NCBI GenBank assembly: GCA_016707585.1
Contig: JADJHL010000002.1
Coordinates: 62,001-126,000, forward strand
Direction of reading: 5' to 3'
From: Ignavibacteriales bacterium
GTDB lineage: Bacteria > Bacteroidota > Ignavibacteria > Ignavibacteriales > Ignavibacteriaceae
Length of the DNA stretch: 64,000 bases
Shown here one piece after another: positions 36,494 to 45,566 of this stretch. The translations under genes were made by a program, and so were the position numbers. Under the pieces are notes generated by a model. The model was not told where the DNA came from. It did not search any database and saw only the letters and a list, made by a program, of their open reading frames with translations. Within the stretch, counting starts at the first letter, position 1. Every line of letters begins with the position of its first letter.

Positions 36494-38608
36494 TCAGTTT
36501 ATTTTACCATTAAGAATTTCATTACTTAAACGATTTGCTTTGTAAAGATCACGAATCGCTTCGATCATTCCAAGAGCACTTACACAAACTGTTCTGTTTG
36601 CTTCAGTCGTGTATATAAAATTACTTGTTAAACTTTCTATATTTCCATCAAATGCTAAACCAACTATTTCCCCTTTTACATTTATAACCGGACTACCAGA
36701 GTTTCCGCCAACAATGTCATTTGTACTTATAAAATTCAATGGAGTTGATGGATCAAATTCATCTGGCAAATCTTCAAAATATTTTGGAAGATTAAACGGA
36801 AACTTTTTATCAAAAGAATAATAACGATCTAATGCTCCATAAAAAGTTGTTTTAATTGGTGTTTTTGTTCCATTGTAATTATACCCTTTAACAATTCCAT
36901 CAGCCAAACGTAAAGTCCCTGTTGCATCAGGCGGAATTGCATCACCATAAACTTTATACAACGCCTCACCAAGCATCTGATTAAGAATTTCTTCTTTATC
37001 AACTCTTGCCTGATTTTCATCCTGCATTTTTTTTAATTCGTCTTGAGTACTGCGAACAAAATAGATAAACGGATCATCTGAATTTAAGATTTCATTTTGT
37101 CCTTTGTTAAGTAATTCAATAAATTTTTCTTCACTTGTTAAAATAGATTTACTTAATATATCACTTACTGCTTGTTCTATTGATTTATCTCCAATTAAGA
37201 CCTTAAGCAAATCATCATCTGGAGAAAGATTATCTTGTAATATTTTTAATTGAGTTTTAAGAAATTGTTTTTGCAGTTCTGCATCAAGCTCCTTCGGAAA
37301 GAGTTTAGTTGCAAGTGAATCATATTTTTCTTTTGTTATATCATTATTCTTTAATTGAGTCGTATAGTTAAAAAGATTTTTTGCAATAAATAAATACTGC
37401 GGTGAATAAAAATTAATTGTATAAGCGTAAATCTTTTTAGCATCTTTTCTTGCGAGGTTCCTTGAACTTTCAATTTCGCTCCAGATATTTCCATACTTTA
37501 CTTTTAGTTCTGGGTTATTATTTATTGCTTCGCTAAAACACTTTTCAAAATCTTTTTTTCTTGCAATAATAAATGGATCAAGCAAAGCTTTGTAAGTATT
37601 TTCATATACTTTTAATGCATTACCAAAAGAATAGAGTCTTGCAATTAATTTAAAATCTTCTGCGTTAGTTTCATTTACCATTTTATCGTAGATGCCATAC
37701 ATTGTTTTAAACATTCCTACCATCATCGGGTATTGGATATCTCTTGCATACTCAATCTGCGCCATTGTATTTATTCTATCAGTTCCGCCGGGATTTCCAA
37801 CAACAAAAACAGGCTGATCTTCAACAATACCTTCACCATTCCAATTAAAATAAAAATCAGTTTTTATTGGTTTACCATTTTCATAAGCACGAAGAAAAGC
37901 ACAATCCAAACCGTAACGCGGATAAGTAAAATTATCAGGATCACCACCAAGCTTTGCAACAAACAATTCCGGTACAAATACTAATCTTATATCATTATAA
38001 ACTTTATAACCATACAAAGAATATTTTCCACCGTTGTATAACGATATTACTTTAAAAAATAGTTCTGGATTTGTTTTAGTTCCTTCTGATTTTAATTCAT
38101 CTATCTTCTTATCTCGTAACTCAAGTTTTTCTGCGTCAGTTTTTCCTTCATTCATTGCTGATTGAATTTCTTTTGTAACATCTTTAATAATTATTAACTG
38201 CTCAACTTTAAGATTTGGTATCGTTCTTTCTTTATCAAATGATTCTGCATAAAAACCATCACGTAAAATATTTTCGTCACCGATTTGTATTGTTGGCAGA
38301 TTGCCACGGACACAATGATGATTTGTCATTATCAATCCATCTTCAGAAATAAATGATGCTGAACAGCCGCCACCAAATTTAAGTGCACTTTTCTGAAATT
38401 TTTCTAAAAGCTCAGCAGAAGGTTTAAATCCATATTCTTTTTCAAAGTAATCAAGCGGTGGATTTTCAAACGTCCACATTTTTCCCATATCAAACTTTTG
38501 TGCTTTAACTGTATCGGAATCTATTCCGAAATAAGTTTGAGCTAAAATTGGGTTAACAAATAGAATTAAAAATAATATTGTAAAAAGGTTACAAGTTTTG
38601 TTGATCAT
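36494..38608 (-). CDS. S46-family dipeptidyl-peptidase (DPP7-like)
   Basis: This 704-residue protein has a signal peptide (ILFLILFVNPILAQ) and the chymotrypsin-like S46 fold. The His motif is GLIMTNHHCVRG (H98) and the Ser motif is VGGNSGSPV (S637). Eighteen residues after the Ser lies Gly655 in GLAFDGNIES, where DPP7 enzymes have Gly and DPP11 enzymes have Arg that confers Asp/Glu specificity. So a preference for hydrophobic P1 residues is expected. The enzyme trims dipeptides from peptides in the periplasm. It heads a leftward group with DUF4476 and gdx. Confidence 0.92.
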   Translation of the reverse strand: MINKTCNLFTILFLILFVNPILAQTYFGIDSDTVKAQKFDMGKMWTFENPPLDYFEKEYGFKPSAELLEKFQKSALKFGGGCSASFISEDGLIMTNHHCVRGNLPTIQIGDENILRDGFYAESFDKERTIPNLKVEQLIIIKDVTKEIQSAMNEGKTDAEKLELRDKKIDELKSEGTKTNPELFFKVISLYNGGKYSLYGYKVYNDIRLVFVPELFVAKLGGDPDNFTYPRYGLDCAFLRAYENGKPIKTDFYFNWNGEGIVEDQPVFVVGNPGGTDRINTMAQIEYARDIQYPMMVGMFKTMYGIYDKMVNETNAEDFKLIARLYSFGNALKVYENTYKALLDPFIIARKKDFEKCFSEAINNNPELKVKYGNIWSEIESSRNLARKDAKKIYAYTINFYSPQYLFIAKNLFNYTTQLKNNDITKEKYDSLATKLFPKELDAELQKQFLKTQLKILQDNLSPDDDLLKVLIGDKSIEQAVSDILSKSILTSEEKFIELLNKGQNEILNSDDPFIYFVRSTQDELKKMQDENQARVDKEEILNQMLGEALYKVYGDAIPPDATGTLRLADGIVKGYNYNGTKTPIKTTFYGALDRYYSFDKKFPFNLPKYFEDLPDEFDPSTPLNFISTNDIVGGNSGSPVINVKGEIVGLAFDGNIESLTSNFIYTTEANRTVCVSALGMIEAIRDLYKANRLSNEILNGKIN

Positions 38609-38729
38609 TTTATTTCCAAATTGGTGTTAAATTGAATGCAAGTTAAATATTAGTGATCTTAATTAGAAACCACTTATCATTTCTTTTTAAATCTCTTATA
38701 TTTGTTCAGTTCAACAATAATTTTTTAAG

Positions 38730-39068
38730 ATGAATATCCAGATTATCGGCACTAAAAAGTGTAAAGAAACACAAAAAGCAGAGCGATACTTTAAAGAAAG
38801 AAGAATTCCATTTCACTTTAGAGACTTGACTGAAAAAGGATTGGCCAAAGGTGAGTTAGAAAATATTTCCCGGGTAATTCCTTTGGATGAATTGATAGAC
38901 AGAGAAAGCAAAAGATTTAAAGATCGCGGAATGCAGTTTATGGTTTTTGATATTGAAGAAGAATTGTTATCTGATCCATTACTTTTAAAAACACCAATTG
39001 TAAGAAATGAAAGATCAGCAACGATTGGTTATAAACCAGAAGTTTGGAAGGAATGGATTATTGGATAG
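38730..39068 (+). CDS. ArsC/Spx-like thioredoxin-fold protein
   Basis: This is a 112-residue ArsC-family protein (thioredoxin-like fold). The N-terminal active-site region is IIGTKKCKETQKAERYFKER with one Cys (residue 12), and TPIVRNERSATIGYKPEVWK is the C-terminal hallmark. The CX3S/CX2C arrangement of true arsenate reductases is not obvious, so a role as a redox or Spx-like protein is equally possible. A relic of a closely related 3' end lies at 42858-42929. The gene is rightward between leftward genes and ends inside a repeat. Confidence 0.85.
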   Translation: MNIQIIGTKKCKETQKAERYFKERRIPFHFRDLTEKGLAKGELENISRVIPLDELIDRESKRFKDRGMQFMVFDIEEELLSDPLLLKTPIVRNERSATIGYKPEVWKEWIIG

Positions 39069-39142
39069 TCATCGCGAGTTCGACGAAGCAATCTGCAGAT
39101 CTTTCAGCAAATTGCTTCAATCGTCAACTCAATCAAAATGAC
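39068..39142. repeat. GTCAT...ATGAC repeat, copy 4
   Basis: Begins GTCATCGCGAGTTCGACGAA and GCAATCTGCAG, ends with AAAATGAC. It is a variant of the copies at 2335 and 3246 and begins on the last base of the ArsC-like stop codon. Confidence 0.65.
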
Positions 39143-39144
39143 AC

Positions 39145-41088
39145 TCACCTATCATTCTTATTTGTTCTAAAAGGACAAGCTGGCAATCCTTCTCCATTAT
39201 ATAAATTCAAATCATCAGGATTATCAGCCCAGCCATATCTAACATATTTTGGATTATTAATGCTCTCGTTCCAAACAACAATTTTATTTTTTTCAATGAA
39301 TGCACTTGCCCAAATAAACTTTTTATCAGCGCCTGCAATTGCAAATCCTTTTACAGATCCGTACTTATCTTTACAAACTAATCCGGTGCCAATATTATCA
39401 AATTCAATAATCATTTTTCCGTTTTTTATTTTAGAGCTTTTATAAGTAGGTCCAGAGAAAACAATCTTTTCTCCATAAGCAAATTTTCTTGCAGCTAAGG
39501 ATAAACGCAATCCTACATTTTGTTTATCACGCGGATGGACATCATTTGCATTACCAATATCAATAATAACTGCCTGTCCTGTATTTGGAAGTGTTAATGC
39601 ATCTGATTGCGATTCTCTAACCATTCCCCACGGGCTATCATATGGCTGTTCAACCGGCTCTCTGTAATTTGCTAATTGAACAAAAAGAAATGGGAAGTCT
39701 CCAACATTCCAGGATGCCCGCCAATCTTTTATCATATCTGAAAATACTTTTCGATATTTAAATGCCTCATCAACATTATTAGCATTTGATTCACCTTGAT
39801 ACCAAATAACACCTTTGATTGGGAAATTTAGAATTGGATGAATCATTCTGTTATAAAGTAAAGTTGGAATTTGATTTGTTGCAATTTCAGTTCGTTTAAC
39901 CGCACTAATTTTAAATTTCCAGTTACCGGCTAAAGGTTTTAAAAGTGTTAAAGATTTGAGATAGACTGATGAAACATCACCCCATATTCCGCCTGCGCCA
40001 CCAGTATCATCAACGCGAACACACAAAACATTTTTTCCTTCCTTTAAAACCTTGGATGGAATTTTATAAACCCTTGGCTGATCCCATGCTTGTGTCATCT
40101 CACCAACTTTAATTCCATTTATCCATGCTATATCCGAATCATCAATTTTACCTAAACCTAATTCAAACTCGCCGTTGGCTTCTTCTGGAGTCAGATAAAA
40201 AGTAGTTCTATACCAGCCAATTCCATCTAAACCATTAAAACCAGCGTCTTCCCAAAAAATTGGGACAACAATTTCTTTCCAATCTGATTCATCTAATTCT
40301 GAGGATGCCCATAATGGCTGATCATTACTCATTCCTAAATCTACATCTGAAATTCCAGGAAATATTTGTTGAAACTTTTCTAATTGATTTAAGTATTCTA
40401 ATTCCGCCTGACTTTTAACTTCATCCATTAACTCCTGCTGATTATTTATGTTTATGGATTTTGCACTCATCCAGGCTTCAATTCGGCTTCCGCCCCAGGA
40501 AGAATTTATTAATCCAATTGGAACATCAACATGTTTTCTTAATTCTTTTGCAAAGAAATATGCAGTGGCGGAAAATTCACCAGTGTTTTGTGGATTACTA
40601 ATTTTCCAATCTCCACCTAAAATATCATTCTCCGGTTTTTCGGATGAAGTATTTGGAATAGCAAAATGACGGAGCTTATTATCAAATGAATTTTTTATTT
40701 CATCTTCAGCTTTGTTAGAGTTTGCAACTATCCATTCCATATTTGATTGCCCGGAGCAAATCCAAACATCACCGATTAGTATATCGTTAATAACAATTTT
40801 TTCATTGTCAGATGATATAATCATTTCGTAAGGTCCGCCAGCTTCCAATTTAGGTAAGATAATTTTCCAATCCCCTTTATCGCTAGCTTTTGCAGAATAT
40901 TCAGAGTTATTAAAATTTATTATCACAGTTTTATCAGCATCAGTCCAGCCCCAAATCACAATTGGTTGATCTCTTTGAATAACCATATGATCTGAGTAAA
41001 GTTTTGAAACTAATAATTTTGCTTCGGTTAGATTATTAAACGAGAAGATTAAAATAAAGAGGCTAATAATTCTAGTTAAGTAATTCAT
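39145..41088 (-). CDS. Sialate O-acetylesterase (SASA family)
   Basis: From the ATG at 41088, where a signal peptide begins (MNYLTRIISLFILIFSF), the protein has 647 residues. The upstream in-frame Met at 41169 is not preceded by a ribosome-binding site and has no signal peptide. The N-terminal beta-domain (YSDHMVIQRDQPIVIWGW) is followed by the SGNH-type motif WICSGQSNMEW with the catalytic Ser. GVIWYQGESNAN (about 455-465) is the second SASA block, and DVHPRDKQNVG carries the catalytic Asp-x-x-His. A jelly-roll insert (DGIGWYRTTFYL) is present. It removes O-acetyl groups from sialic acids or plant sugars. Confidence 0.9.
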   Translation of the reverse strand: MNYLTRIISLFILIFSFNNLTEAKLLVSKLYSDHMVIQRDQPIVIWGWTDADKTVIINFNNSEYSAKASDKGDWKIILPKLEAGGPYEMIISSDNEKIVINDILIGDVWICSGQSNMEWIVANSNKAEDEIKNSFDNKLRHFAIPNTSSEKPENDILGGDWKISNPQNTGEFSATAYFFAKELRKHVDVPIGLINSSWGGSRIEAWMSAKSININNQQELMDEVKSQAELEYLNQLEKFQQIFPGISDVDLGMSNDQPLWASSELDESDWKEIVVPIFWEDAGFNGLDGIGWYRTTFYLTPEEANGEFELGLGKIDDSDIAWINGIKVGEMTQAWDQPRVYKIPSKVLKEGKNVLCVRVDDTGGAGGIWGDVSSVYLKSLTLLKPLAGNWKFKISAVKRTEIATNQIPTLLYNRMIHPILNFPIKGVIWYQGESNANNVDEAFKYRKVFSDMIKDWRASWNVGDFPFLFVQLANYREPVEQPYDSPWGMVRESQSDALTLPNTGQAVIIDIGNANDVHPRDKQNVGLRLSLAARKFAYGEKIVFSGPTYKSSKIKNGKMIIEFDNIGTGLVCKDKYGSVKGFAIAGADKKFIWASAFIEKNKIVVWNESINNPKYVRYGWADNPDDLNLYNGEGLPACPFRTNKNDR

Positions 41089-41164
41089 TTTAAACCTGCA
41101 CTTTATAAGAATTGATTGAAATGTCTTAATCAAAATTAAGTAAATACTTTTAAATAATTTTATA

Positions 41165-41197
41165 AACAAAAAACCCCGACTTTGAAAATCGGGGTTA
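41165..41197 (-). terminator. Intrinsic terminator after the TlpA-like gene
   Basis: On the minus strand AACCCCGA, a nine-base loop, TCGGGGTT, then TTTTTG. It sits between the TlpA-like gene and the esterase gene. Confidence 0.82.
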
Positions 41198-41205
41198 AGA
41201 AATAA

Positions 41206-42705
41206 CTATAATAGTTTTTGTATTTCAGACTCTGCCAGGCCAGAACTTGGTCTAATATCAATTCCTTGTTTAATAATATTTCCGTTTTTACTAATCAATA
41301 AGTAGTGAGGAACTCCACTAATACCAAGAATTTTTCTTAATGCAGAACTTTCTGCTTTTGTTAAGCAATAGTGAGTTCCACCAATTTGTAATTCAGATAA
41401 CATAGCTTTCCACTTATCTTTCTCAGAATCAATACAGAGAAAAATAAATTCAATCTCTTCCCCTTCAAATTTCTTCATTAGTTTTTTTGAATGTGGCATC
41501 TCACTTATACACGAGCCACACCAAGGACCCCAGCAATCTATATAAAGTACTTTATTTTTATGCTTGCTAAGTATTGAAGTAAATATTTCATTAACATCAC
41601 TTGTTTTGATACTATCCAATATTGCTTTTGAAGAAATCTCTGGATTAATTAAATCCTCTTTTACTTTTTTATAATTGTCTTTTAATGGCTTAATTAAATA
41701 TGCTTTATTAATATTTGACTCAAGTTGAGTTAAATATTTTTCATAAAGAATAATATTTTGTTTTTCCAGTTCCCAATTAATACAATTAGTTAACATTATC
41801 TGCTTAATAATGTCGGACGATTTAAAATTTATGATATTGAAAATCAACAATGAATCAAATTCTGCAAATGAAACAGTACTATCTTTCTTTTGTGCTAATT
41901 TATCATTAAGATAAAACCCTAAAACATAATTGGGAAGTAAATATGACATTGAAGTATTTATTAAAATTTTTTCATCAAACTTGTCTAATGTATGAAGAAA
42001 GGAATAATAGGTATCATCATAATTCCAATCTTTTAGTTGTAAATTATTTGATTCTCTGTAGTGATATGAATGCATCAAAAGTTCATTATAGTAATCAGCT
42101 TCAACATTCCAGTAAGTCCATAATTTTACTTCTTCGGTTGGGTTTACTTCCTTAATAAAGGTATCTCTTCTTTCATTCATTACAATTTTAATACTATCTC
42201 TAAAGTGAATAAAATCTGAAGTTGCTAATAATTTATTATATTTAAAATTATCATCTTGGCTCAAGTAATTTGCCCAATATATCTTAAGATATTTTGCTAA
42301 TTGGGAATTTGATTCTGAAGCATCTCCACTAAATTTTAAATTATCATAAATATCTACATTATTATCAACGTCAGCATCAAAACTTACATTTATACTATCA
42401 CCTGGATGAACAAGAAATTGAAACCAGGCTCTATGAGCAATTGAAACATCCTGCGGAAAATAAATAGGAAATTTAATTTTGAAATTTCCGGTTGAATCTA
42501 TCTTACTGTAAAAAGTCTCACTTTCTGATAAACCAATGTTAAAGACATTTAGCTTCACAACATCAAAGTCAGGATACTTTTCAAAGTTTTTAATTGTACC
42601 AGTTATAGTAACTTCTTTTGGCTCACTATAATCAACCGTTGTGTTTTGTTTGCAAGAAACAAGTATAAATGATGCTGTAATAAGAATTGAAAGAATGTAC
42701 TTCAT
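41206..42705 (-). CDS. Thioredoxin-like (TlpA-type) lipoprotein
   Basis: The protein has 499 residues. A lipoprotein signal (ASFILVSC, Cys at about 18) is followed by a long N-terminal region of beta and helical parts (about 25-370) of unknown role and a C-terminal thioredoxin domain with WGPWCGSC (redox pair CGSC) and the cis-Pro region GVPHYLLI. Members of this group act as membrane-anchored periplasmic thiol-disulfide reductants in Bacteroidetes. It stands alone and ends at a terminator. The N-terminal region resembles DUF4369-type beta domains, which is inference. Confidence 0.85.
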   Translation of the reverse strand: MKYILSILITASFILVSCKQNTTVDYSEPKEVTITGTIKNFEKYPDFDVVKLNVFNIGLSESETFYSKIDSTGNFKIKFPIYFPQDVSIAHRAWFQFLVHPGDSINVSFDADVDNNVDIYDNLKFSGDASESNSQLAKYLKIYWANYLSQDDNFKYNKLLATSDFIHFRDSIKIVMNERRDTFIKEVNPTEEVKLWTYWNVEADYYNELLMHSYHYRESNNLQLKDWNYDDTYYSFLHTLDKFDEKILINTSMSYLLPNYVLGFYLNDKLAQKKDSTVSFAEFDSLLIFNIINFKSSDIIKQIMLTNCINWELEKQNIILYEKYLTQLESNINKAYLIKPLKDNYKKVKEDLINPEISSKAILDSIKTSDVNEIFTSILSKHKNKVLYIDCWGPWCGSCISEMPHSKKLMKKFEGEEIEFIFLCIDSEKDKWKAMLSELQIGGTHYCLTKAESSALRKILGISGVPHYLLISKNGNIIKQGIDIRPSSGLAESEIQKLL

Positions 42706-42857
42706 TTTAACTAACCCAAAAATTGTAATTGAATTATTTACTTAGTCAAGTAAAATGCCAATAGTTTTATGTTAATTATTTTGATTATCTTGAAATAATC
42801 AAGCATTGTATGGTTGCAAATAGAATAGGTTGTAAATTTTGCCTTAATCATCGTAGG

Positions 42858-42929
42858 ATTGTAGGAAAAGAAAAATTTGTTAGTATTGGATATAAACCTG
42901 AATTTTGGAAAGAGTGGATTACTAAATAG
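42858..42929 (+). pseudogene. Relic of the 3' end of an ArsC-like gene
   Basis: The frame reads IVGKEKFVSIGYKPEFWKEW and ITK-stop. It matches the last 24 residues of the ArsC-like protein at 38730 (IVRNERSATIGYKPEVWKEW), with most positions equal. Upstream the frame has stops and no start, and the 5' two-thirds is missing. It is a fragment left by duplication and decay, not a gene. Confidence 0.75.
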
Positions 42930-42930
42930 C

Positions 42931-43003
42931 CTTTGACTTTCTCTGTGTCTCCGTGCCTCTGTGGTTAATCTTTTTTCACCACAGAGACACAGAGTCACGG
43001 AGA
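42931..43003. repeat. Inverted 'CTCTGTGTCTCCGTGCC' repeat
   Basis: CTCTGTGTCTCCGTGCCTCT and GTGGT face ACCACAGAGACACAGAGTCA, followed by CGGAG, around a T-rich loop. The structure may also end transcription of the leftward glnA. Related units are at 16110 and 45567. Confidence 0.7.
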
Positions 43004-43010
43004 TTAAAAT

Positions 43011-44441
43011 TTAAACATCATAATACAAACCAAACTCGTATGGATGTGGTTGAAGTGCCATTGGCTTAACTTCTTTTTCCATTTTGTATTTAATCCAGGT
43101 TTCGATTACATCTTCAGTAAAAACATCACCTTTTAATAAATATTCGTGATCGTTTTCTAATGCTTTTAATGCTTCCTGCAAACTGCCCGGCGTTGAAGGA
43201 ACATTTTTCAATTCTTCAGGTTCCATATCGTAAATATCTTTATCAAGTGGTTCACCAGGATCGATTCGATTAATTACTCCATCTAAACCTGCCATAAGCA
43301 TTGCAGAAAATCCAAGATAAGGATTTCCTGAAGCATCAGGACATCTAAACTCAACACGTTTTGCTTTTGGAGATGATGAATACATTGGGATTCTTATTGA
43401 AGCACTTCTGTTTCTTTGTGAGTACGCAAGATTAACAGGAGCTTCAAATCCCGGAACTAATCTTTTGTATGAGTTAGTTGTTGGATTTGTAAATGCAAGT
43501 AAACTTGCTGCGTGTTTTAATAATCCACCAATAAAGTATAATCCCATTTCACTTAATCCTGCATAACCAGAACCAGCAAAAAGTGGTTTGCCCTTTTTCC
43601 ATAGAGAAGTATGAACGTGCATACCACTTCCGTTATCGCCGTAAATTGGTTTAGGCATATAAGTAACAGTCTTGTTATTTTTCTTTGCTGTGTTCTTTAC
43701 AATGTATTTAAACATCAACAACTGATCAGCAGCTTTTACAAGAGGCATAAAACGTAAATCAATTTCACACTGTCCGCCGCTTGCAACTTCGTGATGCTGT
43801 GCTTCAACATCGATTCCGCAATTGATAAGATTAGTAACCATTTCATTTCTTAAATCCATCAAAGAATCTGTTGGTGGCACTGGAAAATATCCTTCTTTAA
43901 ATCTTGGTTTGTAACCAAGGTTTGGATTTTCTTCTCTTCCGCTGTTCCATTTACCTTCGATTGAATCAACAACATAAAAACTTCCGTTTGGCTGTGAATC
44001 AAATCTCACATCATCGAATACAAAAAACTCTGCTTCAGGTCCGTAATAAACTGTATCTGCAATTCCTGTAGATATAAGATAAGCTTCTGCTTTTTGTGCG
44101 ATGTTACGCGGGCAACGGGAATATTTTTCTTTTGTTGCCGGTTCATACACATCACAAATTAAACTCAATGTCGGTTCTTCAATAAATAGATCAACAAACA
44201 TTGTTTCAGGATCAGGAATTAAAAGCATATCGCTTTCATGAATCGCTTTCCATCCACGGATTGAGGAGCCATCAAAACCGTATCCATCCTCAAAAGATCC
44301 TGAATCAAAATGTGTAACAGGAACCGTAAAATGCTGCCACTGTCCAGGAAAATCCATGAACTTTAAATCCACAAATTTTATCCCTTTATCTTTTATAAAC
44401 TTGAGCACCTTTTCAATTGCTCCATTAGAAGTTTTTGCCAT
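43011..44441 (-). CDS. glnA: Glutamine synthetase type I
   Basis: The 476-residue protein has the GSI beta-grasp N-terminus (FVDLKFMDFPGQWQHFTVPV), the FDGSSIRGW substrate block, GSGMHVHTSLWKKGK and the KRLVPGFEAPVNLAYSQRNR signature. The adenylylation loop holds Tyr404 in DIYDMEPEE, so the enzyme is probably of the GSI-beta type controlled by adenylyltransferase. It assimilates ammonia with glutamate and ATP. The gene lies 30 bp after an Lrp-family regulator gene, the probable upstream cistron. A repeat hairpin is downstream. Confidence 0.97.
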   Translation of the reverse strand: MAKTSNGAIEKVLKFIKDKGIKFVDLKFMDFPGQWQHFTVPVTHFDSGSFEDGYGFDGSSIRGWKAIHESDMLLIPDPETMFVDLFIEEPTLSLICDVYEPATKEKYSRCPRNIAQKAEAYLISTGIADTVYYGPEAEFFVFDDVRFDSQPNGSFYVVDSIEGKWNSGREENPNLGYKPRFKEGYFPVPPTDSLMDLRNEMVTNLINCGIDVEAQHHEVASGGQCEIDLRFMPLVKAADQLLMFKYIVKNTAKKNNKTVTYMPKPIYGDNGSGMHVHTSLWKKGKPLFAGSGYAGLSEMGLYFIGGLLKHAASLLAFTNPTTNSYKRLVPGFEAPVNLAYSQRNRSASIRIPMYSSSPKAKRVEFRCPDASGNPYLGFSAMLMAGLDGVINRIDPGEPLDKDIYDMEPEELKNVPSTPGSLQEALKALENDHEYLLKGDVFTEDVIETWIKYKMEKEVKPMALQPHPYEFGLYYDV

Positions 44442-44471
44442 ATACTTTCCTTTGTGATTAGTAATTAATTA

Positions 44472-44918
44472 TTAAACGTTTATTTCAAAAGTTTCTTTAA
44501 CTGTAGAAAGAACATAGGTTGTTTTCGTTCCATTTACTCCCTGCCACGATTGAATTTCAGATAACACTCTTTCAAGAGCTTCAGTATTTTTAACTAAAGC
44601 TTTTAGTAGATGTGATCCTTCACCAAGAACAGCATGACATTCAAGAATCTCAGGCATTTTTTCTACTTTGGTTATAAGATTTTTATAATGTTTAGATGAA
44701 TCCATCATTACAAGAATAAATGCCATAATATCATAATTAAAAGCCTTACGATTTAGTTTTGCGTAGTAGCCTTCAATTATTTTTTTGTCCTCAAGTTTGT
44801 TGAGTCTTTCGCTTACAGAAGGAATTGATAATTTTACTTCTTCTGCAAGTTCATTTCTTTTTGTTCTACCTTTTTTTTGTAATGTACTTAATATCTGTAA
44901 ATCAATATCGTCTAACAT
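44472..44918 (-). CDS. Lrp/AsnC family transcriptional regulator
   Basis: This 148-residue protein has the Lrp layout: an N-terminal helix-turn-helix (KGRTKRNELAEEVKLSIPSV) and a C-terminal ligand-binding RAM domain (ILECHAVLGEGSHLLKALVK). The HTH segment ends SERLNKLEDKKIIEGYYAKL, typical of AsnC. It lies directly upstream of glnA in the same direction, suggesting a role in nitrogen or amino-acid control of glnA. The effector amino acid cannot be read. Confidence 0.92.
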   Translation of the reverse strand: MLDDIDLQILSTLQKKGRTKRNELAEEVKLSIPSVSERLNKLEDKKIIEGYYAKLNRKAFNYDIMAFILVMMDSSKHYKNLITKVEKMPEILECHAVLGEGSHLLKALVKNTEALERVLSEIQSWQGVNGTKTTYVLSTVKETFEINV

Positions 44919-45117
44919 AAAAATCCTTAATTATTTAGGAAGGAACGTTTTAATGGTTTCAAAGATAAGGTGAGGCAAATAATGTTCCAAATATATTTTA
45001 GTATTTTTTGAAGATTTTACTAAAACAATTGAGCCAGAATGAGATTTTGTATTATTTTTTAAGGCAAATGTGGTTAAATGGATTTAACTAATCGCTTAAT
45101 TAGGATAACAGAATAGA

Positions 45118-45264
45118 CTATGAAAGATCCTCATTTAATTTTTTTTTGATCTTTTTTTTCTCATCATCCCTATCATAAGCTTTTGGATTCTTTTCAACCT
45201 TTGGTGGTTTCTGAGGAACAGGAACACGTTTCTTTTTCTTTTCTATAATTATTTTGGTTTTCAT
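45118..45264 (-). CDS. Small Lys-rich hypothetical protein (48 aa)
   Basis: The frame from ATG at 45264 to TAG at 45118 gives 48 residues, starting MKTKIIIEKKKKRVPVPQKP and ending with IKKKLNEDLS. About a third of the residues are Lys. It has no membrane segment. It is the gene furthest downstream in the leftward carbamoyltransferase cluster, 130 bp after the DUF5989 gene. Whether it is translated is uncertain because Lys-rich frames are common in AT-rich DNA, but it uses normal codons and lies in a gene-free gap. Confidence 0.4.
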   Translation of the reverse strand: MKTKIIIEKKKKRVPVPQKPPKVEKNPKAYDRDDEKKKIKKKLNEDLS

Positions 45265-45393
45265 AAAAACAGCCTCTACCAAACCCTCTCCTAAGTAGAG
45301 GGCTTTAAGAAATTTTTAAATTTAATCTTCTTAAAATTTAAGTTATTAATTATTTCTATTGCCTTGAGCCTCCCTTTAGTGGAGATCGAGGCT

Positions 45394-45552
45394 TCAGAAT
45401 ATTGCATAAATAAAAGGGGCCAATGCTGAGCCTTGTGTAAGGATTATTAATCCACCAAGTAAAACCAAAAATAAAATAATTGGCAATAGCCACCATTTTT
45501 TTCTTACTTTCAAAAACTCCCACAATTCTGAAAGTATTGATAATTTGCTCAT
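45394..45552 (-). CDS. DUF5989 small membrane protein (SxtK-like)
   Basis: The frame from the ATG at 45552 to the TGA at 45394 gives a 52-residue protein. It begins MSKLSILSELWEFLKVRKKW, has one transmembrane helix (LLPIILFLVLLGGLIILTQG) and ends SALAPFIYAIF. The ELWxFLxxRKKWW start, single helix and SALAPFIY end are the DUF5989 pattern. Such proteins are regularly encoded beside SxtJ and an O-carbamoyltransferase. It lies downstream of SxtJ, separated by a repeat element. It is predicted to sit in the inner membrane. Confidence 0.85.
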   Translation of the reverse strand: MSKLSILSELWEFLKVRKKWWLLPIILFLVLLGGLIILTQGSALAPFIYAIF

Positions 45553-45566
45553 AAATTTTCCTTTAT

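Noticed and set aside
42738..42998. 86-codon leftward frame
   Set aside because: It runs through the ArsC-like relic and an inverted repeat; its residues (TEARRHRESQR) are typical translations of that repeat family.
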